This document shows positions 29,506 through 39,118 of a DNA stretch of 64,000 nucleotides, in pieces. The stretch's first letter is position 1. Each line of letters begins with the position of its first letter. A program made the translations under genes and the position numbers. Where the stretch lies: contig NZ_JATACI010000002.1 in the NCBI RefSeq assembly GCF_037892195.1, positions 3,472,001-3,536,000 on the forward strand. The letters are read 5' to 3'. Source of the DNA: Yoonia sp. GPGPB17. GTDB lineage: Bacteria > Pseudomonadota > Alphaproteobacteria > Rhodobacterales > Rhodobacteraceae. The notes beneath the pieces are model-generated. The model was not told the origin of the DNA. It did no database searches and saw only the letters and a list, made by a program, of their open reading frames with translations.

Positions 29506-30336
29506 TTATTTCACCGCGCCGAACGTCAGGCCGCGGACAAGTTGTTTCTGGCTAAACCAGCCAAGGATGAGGATTGGCGCGATGGCCATTGTTGAGGCCG
29601 CGCTGAGCTTGGCAAAGAACAGGCCCTCGGGGCTGGAATAACTTGCGATAAAGGCGGTCAAAGGAGCTGCATCAACCGCCGTCAGGTTGAGGGTCCAGAA
29701 GGCTTCGTTCCACGCGAGGATGAAGTTCAGCAGCAGCGTCGAGGCAATGCCGGGGATGGCCATCGGCGTCAGGACATAAAGCAGTTCCTGTCCCAGTGTT
29801 GCGCCATCCATGCGGGCGGCTTCGAGGATCTCGCCGGGGATCTCCTTGAAGTAGGTGTAGAGCATCCACACTATGATCGGCAGGTTAATCAGCATCAGGA
29901 CTACGACGAGGCCGAAGCGGCTGTCCAGAAGGCCGAACTGAATAAACAAAAGATAGATTGGGTAGAGCACGCCCACCGCTGGCAGCATCTTGGTCGAGAG
30001 CATCCAGAGCAGAATGTCTTTGGTTCGGCGCGATGGTACAAAGGCCATTGACCAGGCAGCAGGCACGGCGATGATGCAGCCAAGTACCGTTGAAAGGCCT
30101 GCGATGATGATTGAGTTCCACAAAAACCGACCGTAGTCTGATCGTTCCATCACGATGCGGTAGTTTTCCAGCGTCCAATCGAACCCCAAAAAGATCGGTG
30201 GGGCCGCAATGGCCTCAGCTTCGGATTTGAAGCTGGTCAGGATCGTCCAAAGGATCGGGAAAAAGATCAGCAGACCAATGGCCCAGGCAACAGTTGTGTT
30301 CAGTAGCTTCCGGCGGGGGGTAACAGAGCGTGCCAT
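29506..30336 (-). CDS. smoG: Polyol ABC transporter permease (MalG type)
   Basis: 276 residues with six membrane segments and the ABC-permease EAA loop EAARMDGATLGQELLYVLTPMAIPG near residue 180. It forms the inner-membrane channel with SmoF. The N-terminal codons contain an in-frame run of six C, so long G/C runs are not always miscalled in this sequence. It lies 4 bp after smoF. Confidence 0.95.
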   Translation of the reverse strand: MARSVTPRRKLLNTTVAWAIGLLIFFPILWTILTSFKSEAEAIAAPPIFLGFDWTLENYRIVMERSDYGRFLWNSIIIAGLSTVLGCIIAVPAAWSMAFVPSRRTKDILLWMLSTKMLPAVGVLYPIYLLFIQFGLLDSRFGLVVVLMLINLPIIVWMLYTYFKEIPGEILEAARMDGATLGQELLYVLTPMAIPGIASTLLLNFILAWNEAFWTLNLTAVDAAPLTAFIASYSSPEGLFFAKLSAASTMAIAPILILGWFSQKQLVRGLTFGAVK

Positions 30337-30340
30337 GTGA

Positions 30341-31204
30341 TTAATCCAGGTTCTTACCGACGATCCGCATCAGGAAGATCGCGATAATGTTTGCAAGGAT
30401 GATGGCGTAGACACCACCGGCGGAACCGAGACCGACGTTCTGGCTTTCCAGAACCCGTTGGAAGATCAGATAGGATAGCGTGCGCGTTCCAAATGCACCG
30501 CCTGTGGTCACGAAAATCTCGGCAAAGATCGCAAGCAGGAATATGGTCTGGATCAAGATGACAATCGTGATCGCGCGGCTGAGGTGGGGCAGAACGATGA
30601 ACCAGAAACGTTTGATCCAGGGGGCGCCATCCATCTCGGCAGCTTCTAGTTGCTCACTGTCCAGCGACTGTACGGCAGTCAGCAGGATCAGCGTTGCAAA
30701 GGGCAGCCATTGCCAGCTGACGATCATAACAATCGAGCCCATAGACGCATCTGACAGCCAACTGACGGGTTCCGCTCCGAAAAACCGCCAGAGGTGGGCA
30801 AAGAGGCCGTTCACAGGATCCATGAACATGTTCTTCCAGACCAGCGCGGATACAGTAGGCATAACAAAGAAGGGTGCGATAACAAGGATACGCACGACGC
30901 CTTGCCCCCAGATCGGCTGGTCCAGAAGAAGAGCAATCAGGATACCGAAGATGACCGTGATGGCCAAAACGCCAAGGACGATGATCAGTGTTGTCTGAAC
31001 CGCGGGCCAGAATGAGCTCGACGTGACGAAGCGGGTATAGTTGTCAAATCCTGCCCAGCCTTGGTCGCCGCCACGCAGCGGCAGATAAACGCGGAACGAA
31101 AACCACAATGTCATAATGAGGGGAACCAACATCCAGCCCAAGAGCAGGATCACAGCGGGCGCCATCATCAGTCTGGCCGCGGATCGTGAAGCTTTGGTAG
31201 CCAT
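30341..31204 (-). CDS. smoF: Polyol ABC transporter permease (MalF type)
   Basis: 287 residues, six membrane segments, EAA loop EAAEMDGAPWIKRFWFIVLPHLSRA. N-terminus begins with basic residues then VILLLGWMLVPLIMTLWFSF. Partner of SmoG in the polyol importer. The gene is separated from smoE by 132 bp containing a GC-rich hairpin, which probably reduces permease expression relative to the binding protein. Confidence 0.95.
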   Translation of the reverse strand: MATKASRSAARLMMAPAVILLLGWMLVPLIMTLWFSFRVYLPLRGGDQGWAGFDNYTRFVTSSSFWPAVQTTLIIVLGVLAITVIFGILIALLLDQPIWGQGVVRILVIAPFFVMPTVSALVWKNMFMDPVNGLFAHLWRFFGAEPVSWLSDASMGSIVMIVSWQWLPFATLILLTAVQSLDSEQLEAAEMDGAPWIKRFWFIVLPHLSRAITIVILIQTIFLLAIFAEIFVTTGGAFGTRTLSYLIFQRVLESQNVGLGSAGGVYAIILANIIAIFLMRIVGKNLD

Positions 31205-31290
31205 TTGGATTTACCTCCTCTGGTCACAGGCGGAGCAGTCTCACGCGCTGTTTTTAAGGCGACAGTACATTTAGGAAAGGTGCTAATCCA

Positions 31291-31319
31291 AGGGGCGGCA
31301 GGGTGAGGCCGCCGCCCCT
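31291..31319 (-). promoter_or_regulatory. Intercistronic hairpin between smoE and smoF
   Basis: Perfect 9-bp GC-rich arms AGGGGCGGC (31291-31299) and GCCGCCCCT (31311-31319) with an 11-nt loop, 18 bp after the smoE stop. No T run follows on the minus strand, so it is more likely a 3' stabiliser for the smoE message or a partial terminator, as is common after binding-protein genes. Confidence 0.65.
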
Positions 31320-31336
31320 CGGGCAAGGAGGGTTGC

Positions 31337-32651
31337 TTAGCGGTAGCCAGCCGCTTCCATTGCTTCGTTCGTGATCGCTTGAGCTTTCTCAAGAGCTTCT
31401 TCGATCGACTGCTGACCTGCGTAAGCGGCAGAGAACTCTTGGCTTACTTCGGTTGCAATGCCCGCAAACTCTGGGATCGCAGCGAACTGAATGCCAACGT
31501 ATGGGCTTGGGTCCACGGTGCTGTCGTTCGGATCAGCCGACAGGATAGAGTCCAGTGTCATCTGCGCGAAAGGCACGGACTGGTAGTCAGGGTTCTCGTA
31601 CAGCGATGTACGTGCACCTGGTGGTACGTTTGCCCAACCTTCGTTGGCTGCAACCAACTCGATATAGCCTTTGCCTGTTGCCCATTCGATGAACTGCTTG
31701 GCCTCTGCTTCTTGTTGGGTGCTTAGCCGGAATGGCCAATGCCCAAGCCCAGAGCCAGTTAGAGCGCTTGCCCATACCGTTGTCTGGTGCCAGCGCGAAA
31801 CCAACGGAGTCGGCAACTGTGGAATCTGCGCCTGTGACGAAGGAAGCCGCAACAGTTGCGTCAATCCACATGCCGCACTTGCCTTGGTTGAACAGGGACA
31901 GGTTTTCGTTGAAACCGTTTGTTGCGAAACCAGCAGGGCCGCTGTCGTCCATCATGTTTTTGTAGAAATTCAGCGTGTCGGACCACTCGCGTGTGTCAAA
32001 TTGTGCGTTCCAGTCTTCGTCGAACCAGCGTGCACCGAAAGAGTTGGACATCGCTGTGATGAACGCGCCGCCTTCACCCCAACCAGCTTTACCGCGCAGG
32101 CAGACACCGTTGATGTCATTATCTCGGTCAGTCATTTCACGCGCTGCTTTGGCGATGAATGACCAGCTTGGTGCGGCAGGCATCTCAAGACCGGCAGCTT
32201 CCATCAGGTCTGTGCGGTACATGATCATCGAGCTTTCACCATAGAATGGTGCAGCAAAGAGTGTGCCGTCATAGGAAAGACCACCAGCCATCGCTGGCAG
32301 GATGTCACCGGCGTCATACTCCGCAGACAGATCGTTGAGTGGAACGAGCCAGTCGTTGGCACCCCAGATCGGTGTTTCGTACATGCCGATTGTCATGATG
32401 TCGAACTGACCACCGTTTGTGGTGATGTCCGTTGTCACACGCTGGCGCAGTACGTTTTCTTCCAGTGTCACCCACTCGACGGCGATGCCGGACTCTGCGG
32501 TGAATTGGTCAGTGTATCCCTGCATGCGGATCATGTCGCCGTTGTTCACTGTCGCGATGGTGATCGTTGCTGAATGGCCGTCCGCAAAAGCGCTACTTGC
32601 CGTCACCAGCGAAAGCGCAGTCGCAGCACAAAGTGTGCTCTTCAAAGACAT
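31337..32651 (-). pseudogene. smoE: Polyol ABC transporter substrate-binding protein (SmoE-like) with one frame break
   Basis: The reconstructed ~437-residue periplasmic protein starts with a signal peptide (TLCAATALSLVTASSAFADG), then a type-1 extracellular solute-binding fold with GQFDIMTIGMYE, APFYGESSMIMYRTDLMEAAG and GKCGMWIDATVAASFV. At about 31723-31724 the frame changes between WALAIP and TQQEAEAKQFIEWATGKGYIEL, equal to one extra base; the junction reads CCGGCTAAGCACC on the coding strand. It ends EAMEAAGYR. Ribosome site GGGAGGATACCGG is strong. It captures sorbitol/mannitol. Confidence 0.87.
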
Positions 32652-32721
32652 CCGGTATCCTCCCTAGTTGGATGTTGTGCATCAACGCTATTGGAAAGAG
32701 CGACGCGGCGTCAACATAAAA

Positions 32722-32735
32722 TTTACGCGCGTAAA
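32722..32735. promoter_or_regulatory. LacI-family operator upstream of smoE
   Basis: Perfect 14-nt palindrome TTTACGCGCGTAAA with a central CG step, the usual architecture of LacI/GalR operators. It lies 71 bp upstream of the smoE start and just after the stop of the adjacent LacI-type regulator gene. Confidence 0.8.
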
Positions 32736-32746
32736 GAAATGGGCTC

Positions 32747-33775
32747 TCAGGCGGAATCCCTCAGGATCAATTTGCCCTCTAATCTTGTGCTTTTCCAAGG
32801 GGCTACATGCCCGTCAATGGCTGCTAGCAAACTATCAGCCGCATGTTTGGAAACAGCGTCATAGTCGTGTGAAATCGTCGTTAAAGGCGGGCAGGTGTAT
32901 CGCGAATGCGGGTGCCCATCCTGCCCTGCCACCCGAATCGCACAGTCCGGACCACGACCAACTTTAATGCCTTGCTCGTAGCACGCCGTCAGCAGGCCAA
33001 TCGCCAGGCGGTCATTGCTGCATAGGATCGTATTCGTCGAAAACTGCTTGTTCGACAGTGCCTCATGCCCGCCAACGCGCCCGATTTCCTCAAATCCCCA
33101 GCCTTCACCCTCAATAGAAATCACTTGCGGTTCATGGCCGAACGCCTCCATCGCGTTGAGGTAGCTTTGCCATGCGGCGGTGAGCGTTTGGGTTGGCGGG
33201 TGTCTTCATCTCAAAAAAGCAGGGTGGTTCGCCCGTGCGGCACAGATAGTCCGAGATATGCGAGGTGAATTGAAAGTTGTCCGACCCGACAAACGCCAGA
33301 CCGAGTTCATCAACGCTGCTATCGAAAATCAGCGTTGGGACATCATCGCAGAATTTTTCCAAAGCGTCGCGATGTGATGCGCGGCCCAGAGGTGCCAGCA
33401 GAACCCCCGCTTAAACTTAAGCGATCGCAGGTTTTCGAGAACTTCGATTTCGAGATTGGGATCGCCATGCGCGCTAAACAACGTGGGGCGATAGCCTGCA
33501 TCAATGCAACGCTGTTCAAGGTTGCGCGCAATTTCAGCAAAGTAGGGATCAGACAGTAAAGGTACGACAATGCCGACGTTCTTGGTCAGCTTGCGGTTCT
33601 GGTTCATCGCAAAGATGTTCGGGCGATAGTTGTACTTTTCCAGCGCGCGTTCGATACGCTCCCGCGTTGATTGGCGGACGCTCTCGGGGTCGTGAAAGTA
33701 CTTCGAAACTGTCGGCCGGGAGATACCACTGATTGCAGAAAACTCTTCCATGTTCTTGATCGGTGTTTCAGACAT
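32747..33775 (-). pseudogene. LacI-family regulator of the polyol operon, with two frame breaks
   Basis: Reconstructed ~342 residues. Start at 33775 is preferred (GAGGG 8 nt upstream). The HTH reads MEEFSAISGISRPTVSKYFHDPESV, and the hinge has ALEKYNYRPN. After VLENLRSLK the frame breaks near 33404-33413 (coding strand TTTAAGCGGGGG) and resumes GVLLAPLGRASHRDALEKFCDDVP. A second break at 33187-33189 (one extra base in a three-base A run) leads from TPANP to LTAAWQSYLNAMEAFG. The end TRLEGKLILRDSA is typical. Position and two matching palindromes suggest it represses smoE and itself. Confidence 0.83.
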
Positions 33776-33823
33776 GGCGCCCTCTGTTTGTTTCACATGC
33801 TTTTTTTCATACGAAACAATTTC

Positions 33824-33837
33824 TTTGCGCGCGTCAA
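33824..33837. promoter_or_regulatory. Second LacI-type operator, upstream of the regulator gene
   Basis: TTTGCGCGCGTCAA matches the smoE operator at 12 of 14 positions and lies 49 bp upstream of the regulator start, which suggests autoregulation by the LacI-type protein. Confidence 0.65.
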
Positions 33838-34096
33838 TAATCCGCGCTTAGTTTATGAATCGATCTGGGACACCCCAGTATACAGGCCTACCACGGTGTT
33901 CACTTGCTTTGCTTGTAGCGTGGTTTTGGCGGAATGCGCTGGCTCAATATGCGTAGCTTCAGCGTGTTTTGCCGTTCATCTTACAGCAGCACACCCAAAA
34001 ATGGCCATAGTCGGTTGGCATCAATATCTCTATCAATGATGTGCTGCGTCAGCGTTTACTTTGCGGTGACATCAATGCCTTGCCAAAAAACAAAGA
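33838..34096. other. Intergenic region without a visible gene
   Basis: Part of a ~360-bp gap between the LacI-type regulator and the BMP gene end. AT-rich, no supported ORF; it should hold the regulator promoter on the left and only 3' sequence of the BMP operon on the right. Confidence 0.5.
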
Positions 34097-34113
34097 CCCC
34101 GCCAGAGGCGGGG
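34097..34113 (-). terminator. Intrinsic terminator after the BMP binding-protein gene
   Basis: Arms CCCCGCC (34097-34103) and GGCGGGG (34107-34113) with a 3-nt loop. On the minus strand it is followed by TCTTTGTTTTTT, a good T tract. It lies 25 bp after the BMP gene stop at 34139. Confidence 0.88.
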
Positions 34114-34138
34114 CCTTCCTGTTTTCTGGAAAGGTCTT

Positions 34139-35218
34139 TTACTGTGGGATCTCGCCTGTCAAGCCTTCAACATAGAAGTTCATGCTAGCTAAAGTCCCAT
34201 CATCAGCGATTTCGCCGTCGGCCAGCCAAGCAGAGCCGTCCTGCTTGTTGATGGGGCCAGTAAACGCGTGGTACTCGCCGGTACGCAGACGCTCAACCAA
34301 GGCTTCGGCAGAGGCTTTGATTTCAGCAGGCACAGCGTCGGTGATCTCACCAATGCCAACCATGCCTGGGCCGATGCCATCCCATGTGTCTTTGCTTTCC
34401 CAAGTGCCATCCATGACTGCTTGTGTGCGGGCGATATAGTAGGGTGCCCAGTCGTCGATAATGGACGAAACGCGTGGGAATGGTGCGAACTCAGACATGT
34501 CAGAGGCCTGACCAAAGGTCACAACATTACCAGCCGCCTGAGCCGCGGCTTGCGGTGCAGTGGAATCTGTATGCTGCAAGATCACGTCAGCGCCTTGTTC
34601 GATCAGCACGTTTGCCGCTTCGGCCTCTTTCGCCGGGTCAAACCATGTGTAGGCCCAGATGATCTTGAACTCGACATCAGGGTTTACTTCTTGCGCATGG
34701 ATGTACGCAGAGTTGATGCCACGAATGACTTCCGGGATCGGGAAGGATGCAATGTAGCCGATGATGTTGCTTTCGGTCATCTGGCCCGCAATGTGGCCCT
34801 GCACCGCGCGGCCTTCGTAGAAACGCGCCGAGTATGTAGACACATTATCAGCACGCTTGTAGCCGGTCGCATGCTCGAATTTCACATCGGGGAATTGTGC
34901 GGCCACAGCGATGGTTTGGTCCATGTAGCCAAAGGATGTGGTAAAGATCAGGTCGGCCCCTTGCAACGCCATCTGTGTCATGACGCGCTCGGCGTCGGGG
35001 CCTTCTGGTACGCTTTCGACGAACACGGTTTCGACTTTGTCGCCAAACGCTTCTTCAACGGCCAGGCGGCCCTTGTCGTGTTCATATGTCCAGCCGCCGT
35101 CGCCGATTGGCCCGACATAGACAAACCCAACGGTCGTGGGTTCGTGCCCATCAGCCGCAGCCCCTGTTGCAAGGCCAAATGCGAGGGTCGCCCCGGCCAG
35201 TATTGTTTTCATTGTCAT
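34139..35218 (-). CDS. BMP family ABC transporter substrate-binding protein (nucleoside/purine)
   Basis: 359 residues with a signal peptide (TILAGATLAFGLATGAAADG). PnrA/BmpA features are seen: VGFVYVGPIGDGGWTYEHDKG at the mature N-terminus, then DLIFTTSFGYMDQTIAVAAQFP, VEFKIIWAYTWFDPAKEAEAA and GADVILQHTDSTAP. This family binds nucleosides or purines in the periplasm. It lies 30 bp downstream of its permease gene and shares the cluster with xdhABC. Start at 35218 has GGGGAA upstream; an ATG two codons later is possible. Confidence 0.9.
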   Translation of the reverse strand: MTMKTILAGATLAFGLATGAAADGHEPTTVGFVYVGPIGDGGWTYEHDKGRLAVEEAFGDKVETVFVESVPEGPDAERVMTQMALQGADLIFTTSFGYMDQTIAVAAQFPDVKFEHATGYKRADNVSTYSARFYEGRAVQGHIAGQMTESNIIGYIASFPIPEVIRGINSAYIHAQEVNPDVEFKIIWAYTWFDPAKEAEAANVLIEQGADVILQHTDSTAPQAAAQAAGNVVTFGQASDMSEFAPFPRVSSIIDDWAPYYIARTQAVMDGTWESKDTWDGIGPGMVGIGEITDAVPAEIKASAEALVERLRTGEYHAFTGPINKQDGSAWLADGEIADDGTLASMNFYVEGLTGEIPQ

Positions 35219-35248
35219 GTGTTTCCCCTTGGTGGTCTTGTTGTCGCC

Positions 35249-36163
35249 TCAATGTGAGGCATGGAATGATTGGCCCAGTGACCCGGGCGCACGTCCGGCC
35301 CGCATAATAACCAGAACCGCGATCGTGGCCAGATAGGGCGCCATAGAAAGATATTCGACCCCGATTGCGGCCCCGGCTGCTTGCAGGTTCAACTGCAAAA
35401 CGGTCACCCCGCCGAACAAATAGGCACCCAGCAAAAGCCGCCCCGGCCGCCAGCTGGCAAAGACGACGATGGCAAGCGCGATCCAGCCTGCGCCTGCGGT
35501 CATGCCTTCGGTCCATTGGGGCACGCGCACAAGGCTCAGATAGGCCCCGCCCAGCCCCGCACAGCCCCCGCCAAACATGATCGCCAGCATGCGCACGCGG
35601 ATCACGTGATAGCCCAGCGCATGGGCTGCTTCGTGGTTCTCGCCCACAGCGCGCAGGATCAGACCGGCACGGGAGTATTTCAAGAACGCCCAGACACCCG
35701 CAACAATCGCAAGGCCAACATAGACCATCGGGTCATGCTGAAAAACGATGGGTCCAATCACCGGAATGTCGCCAAGCAAGGGAATGTACCAATCAGGAAA
35801 CTCCGGCGCTTTGATCCCGATGTAACCTTGACCCATCAACGCCGAAAGTCCCAGCCCAAAAAGCGTCAGCGCGAGGCCCGTGGCCACTTGGTTGGACAGC
35901 AGAAACTGCGTCAGGAAACCAAAGATCAGTGAAAGCAATGCGCCGCCAACCGCAGCCCCAAGAAAACCCAGCCAAGGCGAGCTGGTGCCAACGGCCACGA
36001 CAAACCCGCAAACCGCCCCGGTGATCATCATCCCTTCGACGCCAAGGTTCAGCACGCCAGCCCTCTCAACGACCAACTCGCCAATGGCAGCCAACAGAAT
36101 TGGGGTTGCCGCAACCATGAGGGATGCCAGCAACAGAACAGGATTGATCGAGGAGAGATCCAT
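35249..36163 (-). CDS. BMP-type ABC transporter permease (YufQ/NupQ-like)
   Basis: 304 residues from the ATG at 36163 (GGGAGG ribosome site). Multiple membrane segments; signature ERAGVLNLGVEGMMITGAVCGF and the late GENHEAAHALGYHVIRVRMLAIMFGGG coupling region are typical of branched-chain/RbsC-like permeases in nucleoside importers. It forms the channel with the permease encoded upstream. Downstream is the binding protein gene. Confidence 0.92.
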   Translation of the reverse strand: MDLSSINPVLLLASLMVAATPILLAAIGELVVERAGVLNLGVEGMMITGAVCGFVVAVGTSSPWLGFLGAAVGGALLSLIFGFLTQFLLSNQVATGLALTLFGLGLSALMGQGYIGIKAPEFPDWYIPLLGDIPVIGPIVFQHDPMVYVGLAIVAGVWAFLKYSRAGLILRAVGENHEAAHALGYHVIRVRMLAIMFGGGCAGLGGAYLSLVRVPQWTEGMTAGAGWIALAIVVFASWRPGRLLLGAYLFGGVTVLQLNLQAAGAAIGVEYLSMAPYLATIAVLVIMRAGRAPGSLGQSFHASH

Positions 36164-36182
36164 CAGTGTCCTCCCATGCCGA

Positions 36183-36530
36183 TCAGGATAACAGCCATGC
36201 AAGGGCCTCCTCAGGCAAAAGGAGGACTGCGCCAACGCCAATGATCACGCCAAAAACCCATCCAAAGCGCACAAGCCAGTGCGGTTGTGCCGCCTTTGCC
36301 GGGCGCAAGGGTTTTTTGAGCCCCCAGCCCGTAAGCCTGCCGAAACCCCAGTCCAGGAATCTGTCGAGGACAATAACAAGACCAAAGAGCAGCATAAGAA
36401 AGACGGCCCAGCCGACGGCAAACATCCAGCCGGCGCTCTGCGCGAGTTGAAAGGCATAGGCAAGCGCCATACCTAGAAAGAATCCAATGACAGGGCGAAA
36501 GATGCCATTGATGATGTCTTCGCTATTCAT
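36183..36530 (-). CDS. Small membrane protein encoded inside the purine ABC operon
   Basis: 115 residues with three hydrophobic segments (PVIGFFLGMALAYAF, WMFAVGWAVFLMLLFGLVIVLDRFL, GWVFGVIIGVGAVLLLP). Its ATG overlaps the stop of the upstream permease (ATGA) and it ends 19 bp before the start of the second permease gene, so it is surely cotranscribed. I do not recognise a family. Position between two permease genes suggests an accessory subunit or a passenger gene. Confidence 0.72.
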   Translation of the reverse strand: MNSEDIINGIFRPVIGFFLGMALAYAFQLAQSAGWMFAVGWAVFLMLLFGLVIVLDRFLDWGFGRLTGWGLKKPLRPAKAAQPHWLVRFGWVFGVIIGVGAVLLLPEEALAWLLS

Positions 36531-37608
36531 GCTACTTGGTGCCCCCATGTTACACGGTAATTTGTCAGCACATCCACGGCGAGCAGGAAGAACAGCAACA
36601 TCCCCTGCAAAATCTGGATCGCAGCAATAGGTAGCCCCAGATTGGATTGCGCGATTTCGCCGCCGATATAGGTCAGTGCCATCAAGCCGCCTGCCAGCAG
36701 GATGCCAACGGGATGCAGCCGTCCAAGAAACGCGACAATGATTGCAGTGAAACCATAACCCACGTTGAAGTCGATGCTGATCTGTCCGGCAGGGCCAGCC
36801 ACCTCAAACAGCCCCGCAAGACCTGCAAGGGCACCGGAAATACCCATACAAATGAGAATAAGTAGGCCAGGGTTTACGCTTAAGCAAAACGTGCGGCGCG
36901 CGGGCTTTGCCCTGACAGGCGCACGTTGAAGCCAAAGATATGCCGCGACAGGGCGACGTAGGCGATAATCACCGCGAGGAAAGCTGTCAAAACCCCCCAG
37001 TGCATCCCACTTCCAGCAATAATCTCAAGGTTAGCCGCACTTTCGTATTGCGACAGGTTCCTGCTGCCGGGAAATCCCATCCCATCCGGGTTGCGCAAAG
37101 CGCCCAGCGCCATCGAGGCCAGCAATTGTTCGGCCACATAAACCAGCATCAGCGAGACAAGGATTTCGTTGGTGCCAAAGCGTACCCGGAGGATGCCGGG
37201 GATCATCGCCCACAGCAGGCCGCCCATAGCACCAGTCAAGATCATCAATGGAAAGATAATGAAGCTTTCCATTGGATAGAAAGCCAAACCAACCGCAGCC
37301 CCGCAGATGGCCCCAACGATGTATTGTCCCTCTGCCCCGATGTTCCAAATACCGGCACGAAAACCAAATGACAGACCAATCGCAATCAACACCAAAGGAG
37401 CACCTTTGATGAGCAATTGAGGGCGATAGAACCAAGCAAATTCGGAAAACAACGGGTCGAGAAAGATCGTCCGGATTGTCACCAGCGGATCTTGGCCAAG
37501 GGCCGCAAACAAGAGCCCACCAAACAACATCGTTAACACCACCGCCAGAACAGGTGTCGCAAACGTCCAAGTCCGTGAAGGCTGCGGCCGCTTTTCAAGC
37601 ATCAACAT
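36527..37608 (-). pseudogene. BMP-type ABC transporter permease (YufP/NupP-like) with one frame break
   Basis: The reconstructed ~360-residue permease starts at 37608 (or 37602), has multiple membrane segments with IGLSFGFRAGIWNIGAEGQYIVGA, and continues to SGQSPRAARFA, where a TAA stops the frame (36880). The other frame resumes VNPGLLILICMGISGALAGLAGLFEVAG and ends YRVTWGHQVA. The junction is GCTTAAGC (36878-36885); removing TAAGC or adding one base restores the frame. Both ends overlap neighbours, so the operon is otherwise intact. Confidence 0.85.
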
Positions 37609-39118
37609 GCGCCACCTCCATATCATGGGCGCCACCCAGCATCAGGCCAATCTCTTTCACCGTCAGGCCCTTTGCTGGACGCGGCGCAGAAAGCTTGCCC
37701 TCATTCAATGCCGCGAAACGGTCAGATATTTCCATCAGTTCGTCCAAGTCCTGACTGATCACGATGACAGCCGTGCCCTTCTCGGCTAAATCCAGCAAAG
37801 CCTGCCGGATGGCTGCGGCGGCAGAGGCATCCACCCCCCATGTCGGCTGGTTAACGACCAAAACCTCGGGTGCTTGCATGATCTCGCGACCAATCACGAA
37901 TTTCTGCAGATTTCCGCCCGATAGTGACCGTGCCGCGTTTTGCGGCCCCGGCGTCCGCACATCAAATGTTGAAATCACACTTTCGGCAAAGGCGCGTGCT
38001 TTGCCCCAATGCAGGAAACCTTTGCTGGTCAGTTTTTCCCGTGTCATGGCCGTCAGGATTGCGTTTTCGGTCAGGCTCATATCCGGGGCGGCGGCATGGC
38101 CCATGCGTTCCTCTGGCGCTGCAAGCAAACCAATCTTGCGGCGCGCGTTTGGTGACAGCTCGCCGATATCCTTACCTTTATAGTGGATCATTGCCTTGGC
38201 CGATCTCATCTCGCCGGACAGAGCGGCGACCAGTTCATCCTGTCCGTTGTTTACCACGCCGCCAACGCCCAACACCTCGCCTTTGCGGACATCTAACGTG
38301 ATGTTACGCAAAGCAGTGCCAAACTGGTGCGGCGGCTTTGCACTTAATCCGTCCAGCGCCAGAACAGTCTCTCCTGCCGGTTTTTCGGCCTTTTCGGGGA
38401 CATGCAGCGTGGAGCCGACCATCAATTCGGCCATATCACGCGCCGAGGTTTGTTTTGGATCGCATTCACCGACGACTTGCCCCAGACGCAACACAGTGGC
38501 GTTGTCGCAAAGCGCCCTGATTTCTTCGAGTTTGTGCGAGATGTACAGAATAGCTGTACCCTCGGAGCTGAGCTGACGCAGTGTTTGAAATAGAATGTCT
38601 ACCTCTTGTGGCGTCAGTACCGAAGTCGGCTCGTCCATAATCAACAGTTTAGGCTCTTGCAGCAGGCAGCGGATGATCTCGACCCTCTGACGTTCACCGG
38701 CGGACAGCTCACCAACAATCCGGTCGGGGTCCAATGGCAGCCCGTATTGGTCAGATACAGTGCGGACCTGGGCTGCAATCTCGGCCTGCGGTGGCGGGTT
38801 CTCCATGCCCAGCGCGATATTCTCGGCCACGTTCATCGCGTCGAAAAGGGAAAAGTGCTGAAACACCATCGCGACGCCTGCCGCGCGTGCCGCCCGCGGC
38901 TCGGGTGGTTGAAAGGGCTGTCCTTCCAGTATCATCTTCCCTGTGTCTGGCTTGACCAAACCATAGATGGTTTTCACCAGTGTCGATTTGCCAGCGCCGT
39001 TTTCACCAAGCAACGCATGCACCTCACCGCGCGCGATACTAAACGAGACATCCTTGTTGGCGACCACTCCGGGATAGGCCTTGGTCAGGCCAGACAGGCG
39101 CAAGAGCGGTTCAATCAT
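37595..39118 (-). CDS. BMP-type ABC transporter ATP-binding protein (duplicated ATPase)
   Basis: 507 residues with two ATPase halves, as in RbsA/NupO. First half: Walker A GENGAGKSTLVKTIYG, signature LSAGERQRVEIIR, Walker B LLIMDEPTSVL. Second half has the degenerate Walker A GVVNNGQDELVAAL and signature LSGGNLQKFVIGRE with NQPTWGVDA. Energises the nucleoside/purine importer. It overlaps xdhC by 4 bp, tying the transporter to xanthine oxidation. Confidence 0.95.
   Translation of the reverse strand: MIEPLLRLSGLTKAYPGVVANKDVSFSIARGEVHALLGENGAGKSTLVKTIYGLVKPDTGKMILEGQPFQPPEPRAARAAGVAMVFQHFSLFDAMNVAENIALGMENPPPQAEIAAQVRTVSDQYGLPLDPDRIVGELSAGERQRVEIIRCLLQEPKLLIMDEPTSVLTPQEVDILFQTLRQLSSEGTAILYISHKLEEIRALCDNATVLRLGQVVGECDPKQTSARDMAELMVGSTLHVPEKAEKPAGETVLALDGLSAKPPHQFGTALRNITLDVRKGEVLGVGGVVNNGQDELVAALSGEMRSAKAMIHYKGKDIGELSPNARRKIGLLAAPEERMGHAAAPDMSLTENAILTAMTREKLTSKGFLHWGKARAFAESVISTFDVRTPGPQNAARSLSGGNLQKFVIGREIMQAPEVLVVNQPTWGVDASAAAAIRQALLDLAEKGTAVIVISQDLDELMEISDRFAALNEGKLSAPRPAKGLTVKEIGLMLGGAHDMEVAHVDA

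Noticed and set aside
34268..35257. 329-codon open frame on the plus strand
   Set aside because: Antisense to the BMP binding-protein gene, which has a clear signal peptide and family motifs.
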